Shown here piece after piece: positions 14,652 to 21,819 of a DNA stretch of 24,915 nucleotides. How positions within the stretch are numbered: the stretch's first letter is position 1; each line of letters starts with the position of its first letter. The notes below the pieces were generated by a model. That model did not search any database. It was not told the origin of the DNA and saw only the letters and a program-made list of their open reading frames with translations. The stretch lies in contig JAEZGJ010000209.1 of NCBI GenBank assembly GCA_023416965.1, positions 1 to 24,915 on the forward strand, in the 5' to 3' direction. A program made the position numbers and the translations under genes. The DNA comes from Pseudomonadota bacterium. Lineage in GTDB: Bacteria > Pseudomonadota > Alphaproteobacteria > Rhizobiales > Phreatobacteraceae.

Positions 14652-15881
14652 ATGAGCGAGAATGCACCGAACTTCAGTCCTCCCCGCTGGGCCCTGACCC
14701 GCTGGCTCGCGAGTTCGGGCCAGCCGATGCCCGACGACGTGCGGGCCGCGCTCGTCGCCTCGCTCTTCGGCGCCATGCCCATCTTCCTCGGCGGCGTCGC
14801 CAACACCATGGCCATCGCGCTCATCGTGGCCTTCTGGCACCCCGCGCCGCTGCTCATCGTCTGGTGCGCCCTCGAGGTGGTCATCTCCCTGACCCGCCTC
14901 GCCATCATGCTGCACGCCCGCCGCGCCGCCGCGCGTGATGGACGCACCTTCACCGACCTCAGTATCCTCCTCGCCGTCGCCTGGGGCTTCACCACCGGCC
15001 TCGGTGCCTGCCTCATCCTGCTCACCGGCGACTGGCCCACCGCCATCGTCGTCTGCATCTCCGCCGCCGGCATGGTCGGAGGCATGTGCTTCCGTTATGT
15101 GGGCGCCCCGCGCCTGGCCACCGCCGTCATCGCCGGCGCCCTGCTGCCCGCCACCACCGGCGCCCTTCTCTCCGGCAATCCGATCCTGCTCGTCTCGGCC
15201 GTCCAGGCCCCGGCCCTTCTCGTCGCCATGAGCATGGCGGCCTTCCAGCTCCACCGCATGCTCGTCGCCACCATGATGGCGGAGCGGGAGCACCTGCAGC
15301 GCACCCGTCTCGATCCCCTCACCGGCCTCGCAAACCGCAACGGCCTCGCGGACGACCTGAACGCGCGTCTCGCCCGCATTGCCGGACAGGAGGGGGCCTT
15401 CGCCCTCCTCTATCTCGACCTCGACGGGTTCAAGACGGTCAACGACACCCATGGCCACCTCGTCGGCGACCGGGTGCTTGCCATGGCGGCCGAACGCCTG
15501 CGCGAGAGCCTCTCGCCCGGCGACACGGCCGGTCGTCTCGGCGGCGACGAATTCGTGGTGCTGGCCGCCGGCGGCAGCGAGATTCAGGCCCTCGGCCTCG
15601 CCCGCCTCCTGCTCTCGGAAATCTCCGCACCCTATCCGCTGGCCGATGGCCGCACGGCGCGCATCGGCGTCAGCATCGGCGTCGCCCTCGCTCCCGCCGA
15701 CGGCGACGACGCCGACACGCTGATGACCCGGGCCGACACCGCGCTCTACGTTGCCAAGGCCCGCGGCAAGGCCTCCGTCGCGCTGGCCAGCGAGGTCGAC
15801 GGTGACACCCGCTCGCTCTGGGATGCCATGCGGCGAGCCGGCGCCGGTTCCCACGACCACCATCTCGCCCGTGCGGGCTGA
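14652..15881 (+). CDS. Membrane diguanylate cyclase (GGDEF), paralog 1
   Basis: This 409-residue protein has an N-terminal membrane region of five or six helices (about 35-215), then a GGDEF domain that makes cyclic di-GMP from two GTP. The substrate-binding DPLTGLANRNGL, YLDLDGFKTVNDTHGH and active-site RLGGDEF (GGDEF at 297-301) are intact, so catalysis is expected. The product-inhibition site RxxD, five residues before GGDEF, reads SPGD (288-291), so feedback by c-di-GMP should be weak or absent. I chose ATG 14652 with GAGGGTGG upstream over ATG 14622. A paralog with the same layout follows immediately. Confidence 0.92.
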   Translation: MSENAPNFSPPRWALTRWLASSGQPMPDDVRAALVASLFGAMPIFLGGVANTMAIALIVAFWHPAPLLIVWCALEVVISLTRLAIMLHARRAAARDGRTFTDLSILLAVAWGFTTGLGACLILLTGDWPTAIVVCISAAGMVGGMCFRYVGAPRLATAVIAGALLPATTGALLSGNPILLVSAVQAPALLVAMSMAAFQLHRMLVATMMAEREHLQRTRLDPLTGLANRNGLADDLNARLARIAGQEGAFALLYLDLDGFKTVNDTHGHLVGDRVLAMAAERLRESLSPGDTAGRLGGDEFVVLAAGGSEIQALGLARLLLSEISAPYPLADGRTARIGVSIGVALAPADGDDADTLMTRADTALYVAKARGKASVALASEVDGDTRSLWDAMRRAGAGSHDHHLARAG

Positions 15882-15895
15882 CGGCCTACCCTCCT

Positions 15896-15928
15896 ACCGG
15901 GAGATCGGACCGCAGCACCGGTTTTTTT
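15896..15928 (+). terminator. Weak candidate terminator between the two GGDEF genes
   Basis: ACCGG (15896-15900) can pair with CCGGT (15918-15922), which runs into seven T residues (15922-15928). The stem is only five pairs with a long loop, so function is uncertain. Confidence 0.35.
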
Positions 15929-15997
15929 GTACCGCCATTTACGAGGCGTTGAGACGCTTCCGTCATCAGTCCGGCACGTTCTGGCGGAGTCGCGCGA

Positions 15998-17215
15998 ATG
16001 CAGACTGATCACGTCGTCTTTTCCCCACCCGCGTGGCGCCTGACGCGCTGGCTCGCGGCTGTCCCCCAGAATATTCCGGACACCATCCGACACCGGCTGA
16101 TCGGGGAGCTGTTCGGCAACCTCCCCGTCTTCTTCGGCGGCCTCATCGCCACCATGGTCGGCCCCCTCAGCGTCGTGGTCTTCAAGCCAAGCTTCTGGTT
16201 CATCGTCTGGCTGGCTGTCGAGGCCGTCATCTGCGCCGTCCGCCTGGGCGTGCTCGCTCATGGCCGGCGCGCCGCGCGGCGCGGGGAGCGGACCTATACC
16301 GATCTGCACATCGTCATGGCGCTCGCCTGGAGCGCCAATCTGGGGCTTGGCTGCCTCATGGCAATCCTCTCGGGCGACTGGCTGATTGCCACCGTCGCCT
16401 GCGTCCCCGCCGCGGCCATGGTGGGCGGCATCTGCTTCCGCAACTTCGCCGCCCCCCGCCTCGCCTCGGCGATGATCGCCCTGTCCCTGTCGCCGATGCC
16501 CATCGCCACGCTGCTGTCCGGCGAACCGGCGCTCCTCGGCGTCACGCTCCTCGTGCCGCTCTTCCTCTTCAGCATGACCGTCTCCGCCTTCCAGATGAAC
16601 GCGACGGTCGTCTCCGCCATGGTGGCCGAGCAGGAGATTCGCCACCGCGCCTGCCACGACGACCTCACCGGCCTGTGCAACCGCGCGCACCTCGTCAGCC
16701 AGCTCGGCGACCGCCTCGTCCGCGGGCGGCCGGACGGCCTCGCCGTCTTCTATCTCGACCTCGACGGCTTCAAGCAGGTCAACGACACCTTCGGCCACGG
16801 CGCCGGTGACCGCCTCCTGCAACTGATCGCCGAACAGCTGAATGCCGCTGTTCGGCCGGGAGACATCACCGCCCGCCTTGGCGGCGATGAGTTCGTCGTG
16901 ATTGCCGACGGGCTCGGCCGCGACGACGCCCTCGCCTTCGGCAGGCGCCTCTCCGACAGGATCGCGCGCAGTTATCACGTGGACGGGCATGACTGCGCCA
17001 TCGGCGTCAGCGTCGGCGTCGCCCTTGCGCCCGCCCACGGCAGCGATGCCCGCAGCCTGCTGGCGGCAGCCGATGCCGCTCTCTACACCGCCAAGGGAGT
17101 CAGCGCTCCGGCCGTCGTCATGGCCGGTGATCCCGGCGCGGACGCGCCGCCCCTCGCACCGGTCGGCGCCCTGCCGCTGGGGCGGCCGCTGCGGCTGCAA
17201 CCCAACCCGTCCTGA
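15998..17215 (+). CDS. Membrane diguanylate cyclase (GGDEF), paralog 2
   Basis: This 405-residue protein has the same architecture as its upstream neighbour: a shared N-terminal FSPPxWxLTRWLA signature, the same membrane-helix layout and a C-terminal GGDEF domain. DDLTGLCNRAHL, YLDLDGFKQVNDTFGHGAGD and RLGGDEF (GGDEF at 295-299) are intact. Here the inhibitory RxxD site is present as RPGD (286-289). A 45-residue Pro/Ala-rich tail follows the GGDEF domain. GGAG precedes ATG 15998. The two genes are 116 bases apart and clearly arose by tandem duplication. They sit between two parts of a probable amino-acid catabolic locus. Confidence 0.92.
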   Translation: MQTDHVVFSPPAWRLTRWLAAVPQNIPDTIRHRLIGELFGNLPVFFGGLIATMVGPLSVVVFKPSFWFIVWLAVEAVICAVRLGVLAHGRRAARRGERTYTDLHIVMALAWSANLGLGCLMAILSGDWLIATVACVPAAAMVGGICFRNFAAPRLASAMIALSLSPMPIATLLSGEPALLGVTLLVPLFLFSMTVSAFQMNATVVSAMVAEQEIRHRACHDDLTGLCNRAHLVSQLGDRLVRGRPDGLAVFYLDLDGFKQVNDTFGHGAGDRLLQLIAEQLNAAVRPGDITARLGGDEFVVIADGLGRDDALAFGRRLSDRIARSYHVDGHDCAIGVSVGVALAPAHGSDARSLLAAADAALYTAKGVSAPAVVMAGDPGADAPPLAPVGALPLGRPLRLQPNPS

Positions 17216-17280
17216 CAAGCGGTTGCGCGGCGCCCGCCGGGGCCGCATACCCTCGTCAGTCCAGACCGGGGATCCGCATC

Positions 17281-18288
17281 ATGTCCCGTTTCACCTTCGC
17301 CTGCATCGACGGCCATACCTGCGGCAATCCGGTCCGCGTCGTCACCGGCGGATCGGTCCCGCAGCTCAGAGGCTCGACCATGTTCGAGCGCCGCCAGGAT
17401 TTCCTGGCGCACCACGACTGGATCCGCACCAGCCTGATGTTCGAGCCGCGCGGCCACGACATGATGTCGGGCTCGATCCTCTATCCGCCGACCCGGCCGG
17501 ACTGCGACGTCGGCATCCTCTTCATCGAGACCTCGGGCTGCCTGCCCATGTGCGGCCACGGGACCATCGGCACGGTGACCACCATCATCGAGCACGGCCT
17601 GGTCACGCCCAGGACGCCGGGCGTGCTGATGATCGACACGCCGGCCGGCCTTGTCGAGGCGCGCTATGTGCAGAACGGCCCCTATGTGGAGAGCGTGCGC
17701 CTGACCAACGTGCCGTCCTTCCTGCTGGGTCGCGGCTACGAGGTGGAGGTCGAGGGGCTGGGCACGCTGACGGTGGACGTCGCCTATGGCGGCAACTTCT
17801 ACGCCATCGTCGAGCCACAACCCGGCTATGGCGACCTCGACGACCTCCAGCCCTCCGAGGTGGTCCGCTTCTCGGGCCTGCTGCGCCGCGCCTTCAACGA
17901 CCGCCATGCCATCGTGCATCCGGAGAACCCGGCGCTGGACCGCCTGACCCACGTGCTGTGGACTGGCGCGCCGCGCAACGGCGGCACGGCGCGCAACGCC
18001 GTCTTCTATGGCGACAAGGCTATCGACCGCTCGCCCTGCGGCACCGGCACCTCGGCCCGCATGGCGCAGCTCGCCGCCACCGGCCGGCTGAAGGAGGGAG
18101 AGGACTTCGTCCACGAATCGATCATCGGGTCGACCTTCACTGGCCGGATCGAGGGACGGGCGAAGGTCGGTGGCCTCGACGCGATCATCCCCTCCATCGA
18201 GGGCTGGGCCCGCGTCACCGGCATCAACACCATCTTCGTCGACCACCGCGATCCCTACTGGCAGGGCTTCCAGGTGGCCGACAGGTAG
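17281..18288 (+). CDS. 4-hydroxyproline epimerase (proline racemase family)
   Basis: This 335-residue cofactor-independent racemase/epimerase has both catalytic cysteines: Cys91 in LPMCGHGTIG and Cys253 in SPCGTGTSARMA. Two cysteines mark epimerases and racemases. The related trans-3-hydroxyproline dehydratases have Thr in place of the second. The HTCGNPVRVV, GHDMMSGSILYPP and HESIIGSTFTGR blocks are those of hydroxyproline 2-epimerases, which convert trans-4-hydroxy-L-proline to cis-4-hydroxy-D-proline in the cytoplasm. GGGGA precedes ATG 17281. It is on the same strand as the TRAP-lyase operon, but the GGDEF pair lies between. Proline racemase activity is less likely but not excluded. Confidence 0.9.
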   Translation: MSRFTFACIDGHTCGNPVRVVTGGSVPQLRGSTMFERRQDFLAHHDWIRTSLMFEPRGHDMMSGSILYPPTRPDCDVGILFIETSGCLPMCGHGTIGTVTTIIEHGLVTPRTPGVLMIDTPAGLVEARYVQNGPYVESVRLTNVPSFLLGRGYEVEVEGLGTLTVDVAYGGNFYAIVEPQPGYGDLDDLQPSEVVRFSGLLRRAFNDRHAIVHPENPALDRLTHVLWTGAPRNGGTARNAVFYGDKAIDRSPCGTGTSARMAQLAATGRLKEGEDFVHESIIGSTFTGRIEGRAKVGGLDAIIPSIEGWARVTGINTIFVDHRDPYWQGFQVADR

Positions 18289-18345
18289 GCTGTCCCGTTC
18301 ACCAGGACGACGGCGGTTGTCTGCCGGACGGCCAGCCCTTGCCGG

Positions 18346-18738
18346 TCAGCCCTGCGGCGCCACCACCGGATGGGCGGCGCGATAGGGCTCGATGCGCACG
18401 ATGCCGGCGGCCATGAGCGCCACCTTGCCCGTCGGCGCCATGACCAGCGCGCCGCCGTCGCCGCGGCGCACGCCATATTGCCAGACGGTCATCTGGCCCC
18501 CGGCGGCGATCTTCCGCGCCAGCGCCTCGACCGGATCGCCGCTGCCGAGCGCCGCGATCTCCGCGGCCGTCAGGCCGACGACGATCGTGTCCCGCGGGCC
18601 AACGACGTTGAACAGCGTCACGGCGGGCGCGGACTGCGCCAGCGCCTGGCCGAGCGCGAAGGGAACGGCGGCCGCACCGGCGGCGAGGGAGGCGAGAACG
18701 CGGCGGCGGTTCGCCTGGCGCAGCATGAGGGCAGTCAT
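18346..18738 (-). CDS. Tat-exported protein of unknown function
   Basis: This 130-residue protein has a leader with three arginines (NRRRVLASLAAG, residues 10-21), a hydrophobic stretch and a likely cleavage after ALA (residue 34), suggesting Tat export to the periplasm. The mature part of about 96 residues contains VGPRDTIVVGLTAAEIAAL, a WQYGVRRGDGGALVMAP segment and a C-terminal RIEPYRAAHPVVAP. No cysteine is present and only one histidine. I do not recognise a characterised family. GGAGA lies eight bases before the ATG at 18738. An in-frame ATG at 18726 is an alternative. It is divergent from the ZnuD-like receptor gene, with 217 bases between starts. Confidence 0.75.
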   Translation of the reverse strand: MTALMLRQANRRRVLASLAAGAAAVPFALGQALAQSAPAVTLFNVVGPRDTIVVGLTAAEIAALGSGDPVEALARKIAAGGQMTVWQYGVRRGDGGALVMAPTGKVALMAAGIVRIEPYRAAHPVVAPQG

Positions 18739-18891
18739 GGGATCGGTCTCCGGGCAGCGGGCGACGGCTCGCGTTCGCCGAGGCTTGTGGCGCCCCGCGG
18801 TTTCAGCCGGGCGATCCGCGCCGGCGCCGCCGTTTCAGGACTGAAAAGCAACACCGGGTGGCTGCTCCTCGCCCGGCCACATCGACAGCGC

Positions 18892-18920
18892 TTGACAGGG
18901 GCGGCGCCGGACCGGATTAA
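18892..18920 (+). promoter_or_regulatory. Candidate promoter of the TonB receptor gene
   Basis: A perfect -35 TTGACA (18892-18897) is followed after 17 bases by GATTAA (18915-18920). The -10 match is poor, but it abuts the palindromic operator at 18919-18936. Confidence 0.5.
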
Positions 18921-18936
18921 GTTACGTTGTAACATT
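18919..18936 (+). promoter_or_regulatory. Zur-like operator
   Basis: AAGTTACGTTGTAACATT contains the inverted repeat GTTAC, 3-base spacer, GTAAC (18921-18933), extended on both sides. The minus strand reads AATGTTACAACGTAAC, close to the ATGTTAT/ATAACAT palindrome that I recall for alphaproteobacterial Zur sites. Its position between the likely -10 and the start of a ZnuD-like gene suits repression by zinc. Confidence 0.6.
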
Positions 18937-18955
18937 GCATTGCGCCGGAGTTGTC

Positions 18956-21064
18956 ATGCGCCCCGCCCGTCTCGCCCTCTCCTCGGCAAGCCTCCTGGTT
19001 CTCGCCGCGGTCACGCCGGCTGCGGCCCAGACCGCCCTGCCGGAGATCCTCATCGAGGCGCCGCGCAATCCCGACGGCGCGACGCGCGACCTCGGCCTCA
19101 CCGACGGCCAGCTGCAGGTGATCGACCGCGCCTTCGTTCCCGTCACCGTGATCCCCGAGGCGGACATCCGCCGCAACGGCGGCGGCACGCTGGGTGACCA
19201 GCTCAACAATACGCCGGGCGTCACCGGTTCCAGCTTTGCCCCCGGCGGCGCCAGCCGGCCCATCATCCGCGGCCTCGACAATGCCCGCATCCGTGTCCAG
19301 GAAAACGGCATCGGGTCCCAGGACGTCTCCGACCTCTCCGAGGACCACGCCGTGCCCATCGACCCGCTCGCCGCGGAGCGCATCGAGGTCATTCGGGGTC
19401 CGGCGGCGCTGCGCTTCGGCTCGCAGGCCATCGGCGGCGTCGTCAACGTCACCAACGAGCGCATCCCCACCCGGCTCGGTCCTCCCGGCGTCTCCGGCAT
19501 GATGACCGGCGGCCTCTCCTCGGTGGACCGCGGCATCGACGGCGCCGCCCGCGTGCGCGGCTCCTCCGGCCAGTGGGCCTTCTCCGCCGACGTCTTCGGC
19601 CGCAATGCCGGCGACTACTCGACCCCGCAGGGCCGCCAGGACAATTCCTTCGCCCGCACCTTCGGCGGCTCCTTCGGCGCCTCCTACTTCTTCGACCAGG
19701 GCTATATCGGCGCCGCCATCTCGCAGTTCCGCTCGCTCTACGGCATTCCCGGCGCCAGTTCGGCGCCGGACCGGGTGCGCATCGACATGATCCAGACCCG
19801 CCTCACCTCGAAGGGCGAAATCCGCTTCGACGGCTCGGTGGTCGACAATGTCCGCTTCTGGCTCGGCGGCTCGCTCTACCGCCACAACGAGCAGGCGCTC
19901 GAGCTCGGCTCCTTCGCCACCGCCTCCACCTTCCGCAACCAGGAACTGGAGGGCCGGGTCGAGACAGCGTTCCGGCCGTTCCAGACGGGGCTCGGCACGC
20001 TCAACACCACCTTCGGCGTCCAGTTCGGCGCCCAGAGCCTCGGCACGTCGGGGGAGGCCGGCGGCCTGCTCGCGCCCACCAACACCCGCACCGCCGCCGC
20101 CTTCCTGTTCAACGAGCTGGCGCTGACCCAGACCACCCGCCTGCAGGCGGCCGCCCGCATCGAGCAGGCGCGCGTCTCCGGCACCGCCTCGCTGTTCCCG
20201 ACCGGGTTCGACCCCGCCGGCGGCGCACCGATGGAGTTCGGCGCAGTCCGCAACTTCACGCCGATGAGCGCCAGCCTCGGCCTCCTGCAGAACCTGCCCG
20301 GCGGCTGGGTGGCGAGCCTCACCGGACAATATGTGGAACGCGCCCCGCGTGCCCAGGAGCTCTATTCCAAGGGCCCGCACGAGGCCTCCGGCACCTTCGA
20401 GATCGGCAATCCCAACCTCGCCAAGGAGCGCGCGCAGACGATCGAGCTCGGCCTCAGGCGGGCGCAGGGCGCCTGGCGCGTCGACGCCACGGCCTATTAC
20501 ACCCGCTATTCCGGCTTCATCTACAAGCGCCTGACCGGCCTCACCTGCGACGACGACTTCGCATCCTGCGGCTCGGGCGGCGGCACCGAGCTGCGCCAGC
20601 TCGTCTTCTCCCAGCAGGACGCCACCTTCTACGGCGTCGAGCTGCGCGGTCAGGTCGATATCGGCGAGATCGCCGGCGGCACCTTCGGCGTCGAGGGCCA
20701 GTACGACTTCGTCCGCGCCACCTTCGCCGACGGCACCAACGTGCCGCGCATCCCGCCGCACCGGCTCGGCGGCGGCCTGTTCTGGCGCGACGCCAACTGG
20801 TTCGCCCGCGTCAGCCTGCTGCACGCCTTGGCGCAGAACCAGATCGCTGCCGAGGAGACGGCCACCCCCGGCTACAACCTGCTCAACGCCGAGATCAGCT
20901 ACCGCATGAACCTGAAGCCGGGCCAGGGCGCCCAGAGCCTCACCTTCGGTCTCGTCGGCACCAACCTGCTCAATGCCGACATCCGCAACCACGTCTCCTT
21001 CAAGAAGGACGAGGTGCTGATGCCGGGCCGCGGCGTGCGCTTCTTCACCACAGTCCGGTTCTGA
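18956..21064 (+). CDS. TonB-dependent receptor, ZnuD-like (zinc uptake)
   Basis: This 702-residue outer-membrane receptor has a signal peptide (MRPARLALSSASLLVLAAVTP, cleavage near residue 24). A plug domain (about 45-160) carries IIRGLDNARIRVQENGI, DLSEDHAVPIDPLAAERIEV and IRGPAALRFGSQAIGGVVN, and a 22-strand barrel ends in Phe. The DHAVPIDP plug block and the C-terminal RNHVSFKKDEVLMPGRGVRFF are typical of ZnuD, the zinc/heme receptor first described in Neisseria. An acidic segment bounded by cysteines (Cys531 and Cys538, enclosing DDDFAS) lies in a predicted outer loop. The start at 18956 has GGAG five bases upstream. A TTG start at 18935 would fall inside the operator. A Zur-like palindrome supports regulation by zinc. 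Confidence 0.88.
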   Translation: MRPARLALSSASLLVLAAVTPAAAQTALPEILIEAPRNPDGATRDLGLTDGQLQVIDRAFVPVTVIPEADIRRNGGGTLGDQLNNTPGVTGSSFAPGGASRPIIRGLDNARIRVQENGIGSQDVSDLSEDHAVPIDPLAAERIEVIRGPAALRFGSQAIGGVVNVTNERIPTRLGPPGVSGMMTGGLSSVDRGIDGAARVRGSSGQWAFSADVFGRNAGDYSTPQGRQDNSFARTFGGSFGASYFFDQGYIGAAISQFRSLYGIPGASSAPDRVRIDMIQTRLTSKGEIRFDGSVVDNVRFWLGGSLYRHNEQALELGSFATASTFRNQELEGRVETAFRPFQTGLGTLNTTFGVQFGAQSLGTSGEAGGLLAPTNTRTAAAFLFNELALTQTTRLQAAARIEQARVSGTASLFPTGFDPAGGAPMEFGAVRNFTPMSASLGLLQNLPGGWVASLTGQYVERAPRAQELYSKGPHEASGTFEIGNPNLAKERAQTIELGLRRAQGAWRVDATAYYTRYSGFIYKRLTGLTCDDDFASCGSGGGTELRQLVFSQQDATFYGVELRGQVDIGEIAGGTFGVEGQYDFVRATFADGTNVPRIPPHRLGGGLFWRDANWFARVSLLHALAQNQIAAEETATPGYNLLNAEISYRMNLKPGQGAQSLTFGLVGTNLLNADIRNHVSFKKDEVLMPGRGVRFFTTVRF

Positions 21065-21068
21065 CGCC

Positions 21069-21110
21069 GCCCCCTCCCTTCGCCCGCGTTGACACCCGGG
21101 CGGAGGGGGC
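21069..21110 (+). terminator. Hairpin after the TonB receptor gene
   Basis: GCCCCCTCC and CGCCCG on the left pair with CGGGCG and GGAGGGGGC on the right, with a 3-base bulge. The stem begins 4 bases after the receptor stop and is followed by the weak tract ATTTC. It may separate the receptor from the TetR gene. Confidence 0.55.
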
Positions 21111-21159
21111 ATTTCAATCGGTTCGCTGCCGGCTCCCCCGGCCGACGACGGGCTGACCC

Positions 21160-21777
21160 ATGCCGCGCCCCCGCGCCGCCGACTTCGAGGACAAGTGCCG
21201 CCAGATCCGTCAGGCGGCCGCCCTGCTCTTCGCCCAGAAGGGCTACGACCGCACCTCGATCGGCGACATCGCCCGCGCCTGCGCCATGTCGAAGCCGCTG
21301 GTCTACCACTACGTGGCGAGCAAGGAGGACCTGCTCGTCGCCATCATCGCCGACCATATCGAGGACCTGACGGAGCGCGTCCGCCGGGCGGCGCGCCGGG
21401 CGGCGCCGGACGGCCGGCTGCGGGCCGTCGCCCAGGCCCTGCTCGACGGCTACCGGCAGACCGACGCCCTCCACAAGATCCACATCAACGAGCTCTCGCG
21501 CCTGCCCGCCGGGGCCCAGTCCTCGCTCATGGCGGTGGAGCGCGAGCTCGTCGCCATCTTCTCCGACGCCCTCGTCGCAGCCGTCCCGGAGCTTCACGGC
21601 TCGTCGCGTCTGACGCCGGTGACCATGTCGCTGTTCGGCATGCTCAACTGGCACTGCATGTGGTTCCGCGCCGACGGGCCGATGTCGCGCGAGGCCTATG
21701 CCGACTTCGCCACCGGCCTCATCGTCGCCGGTGCGCGCGACCTGGCCGCAGGTGCCAGGGTGCTGGCGGCGGAGTAG
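21160..21777 (+). CDS. TetR/AcrR-family transcriptional regulator
   Basis: This 205-residue protein has a canonical N-terminal TetR helix-turn-helix at about 33-52 (TSIGDIARACAMSKPLVYHYVASKEDLL). A helical ligand-binding and dimerisation domain of unrecognised specificity follows. The C-terminal half (SLFGMLNWHCMWFRADGPMS) resembles regulators of fatty-acid or aromatic acyl-CoA genes, but this is only a general likeness. The start ATG 21160 is 95 bases after the receptor stop. The next gene begins 42 bases after its stop on the same strand, so it might be co-transcribed with the kinase. No clear operator palindrome was found in front of it. Confidence 0.88.
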   Translation: MPRPRAADFEDKCRQIRQAAALLFAQKGYDRTSIGDIARACAMSKPLVYHYVASKEDLLVAIIADHIEDLTERVRRAARRAAPDGRLRAVAQALLDGYRQTDALHKIHINELSRLPAGAQSSLMAVERELVAIFSDALVAAVPELHGSSRLTPVTMSLFGMLNWHCMWFRADGPMSREAYADFATGLIVAGARDLAAGARVLAAE

Positions 21778-21819
21778 CGGCCCCTTGCCGCCCCGAGGGG
21801 AAGCGCAGACAGTGCGGCC

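Noticed and set aside
18917..21112. Very long minus-strand frame over the TonB receptor gene
   Set aside because: It is antisense to a gene with clear family motifs; low-complexity Gly/Ala/Glu composition is typical of a shadow frame at high GC.
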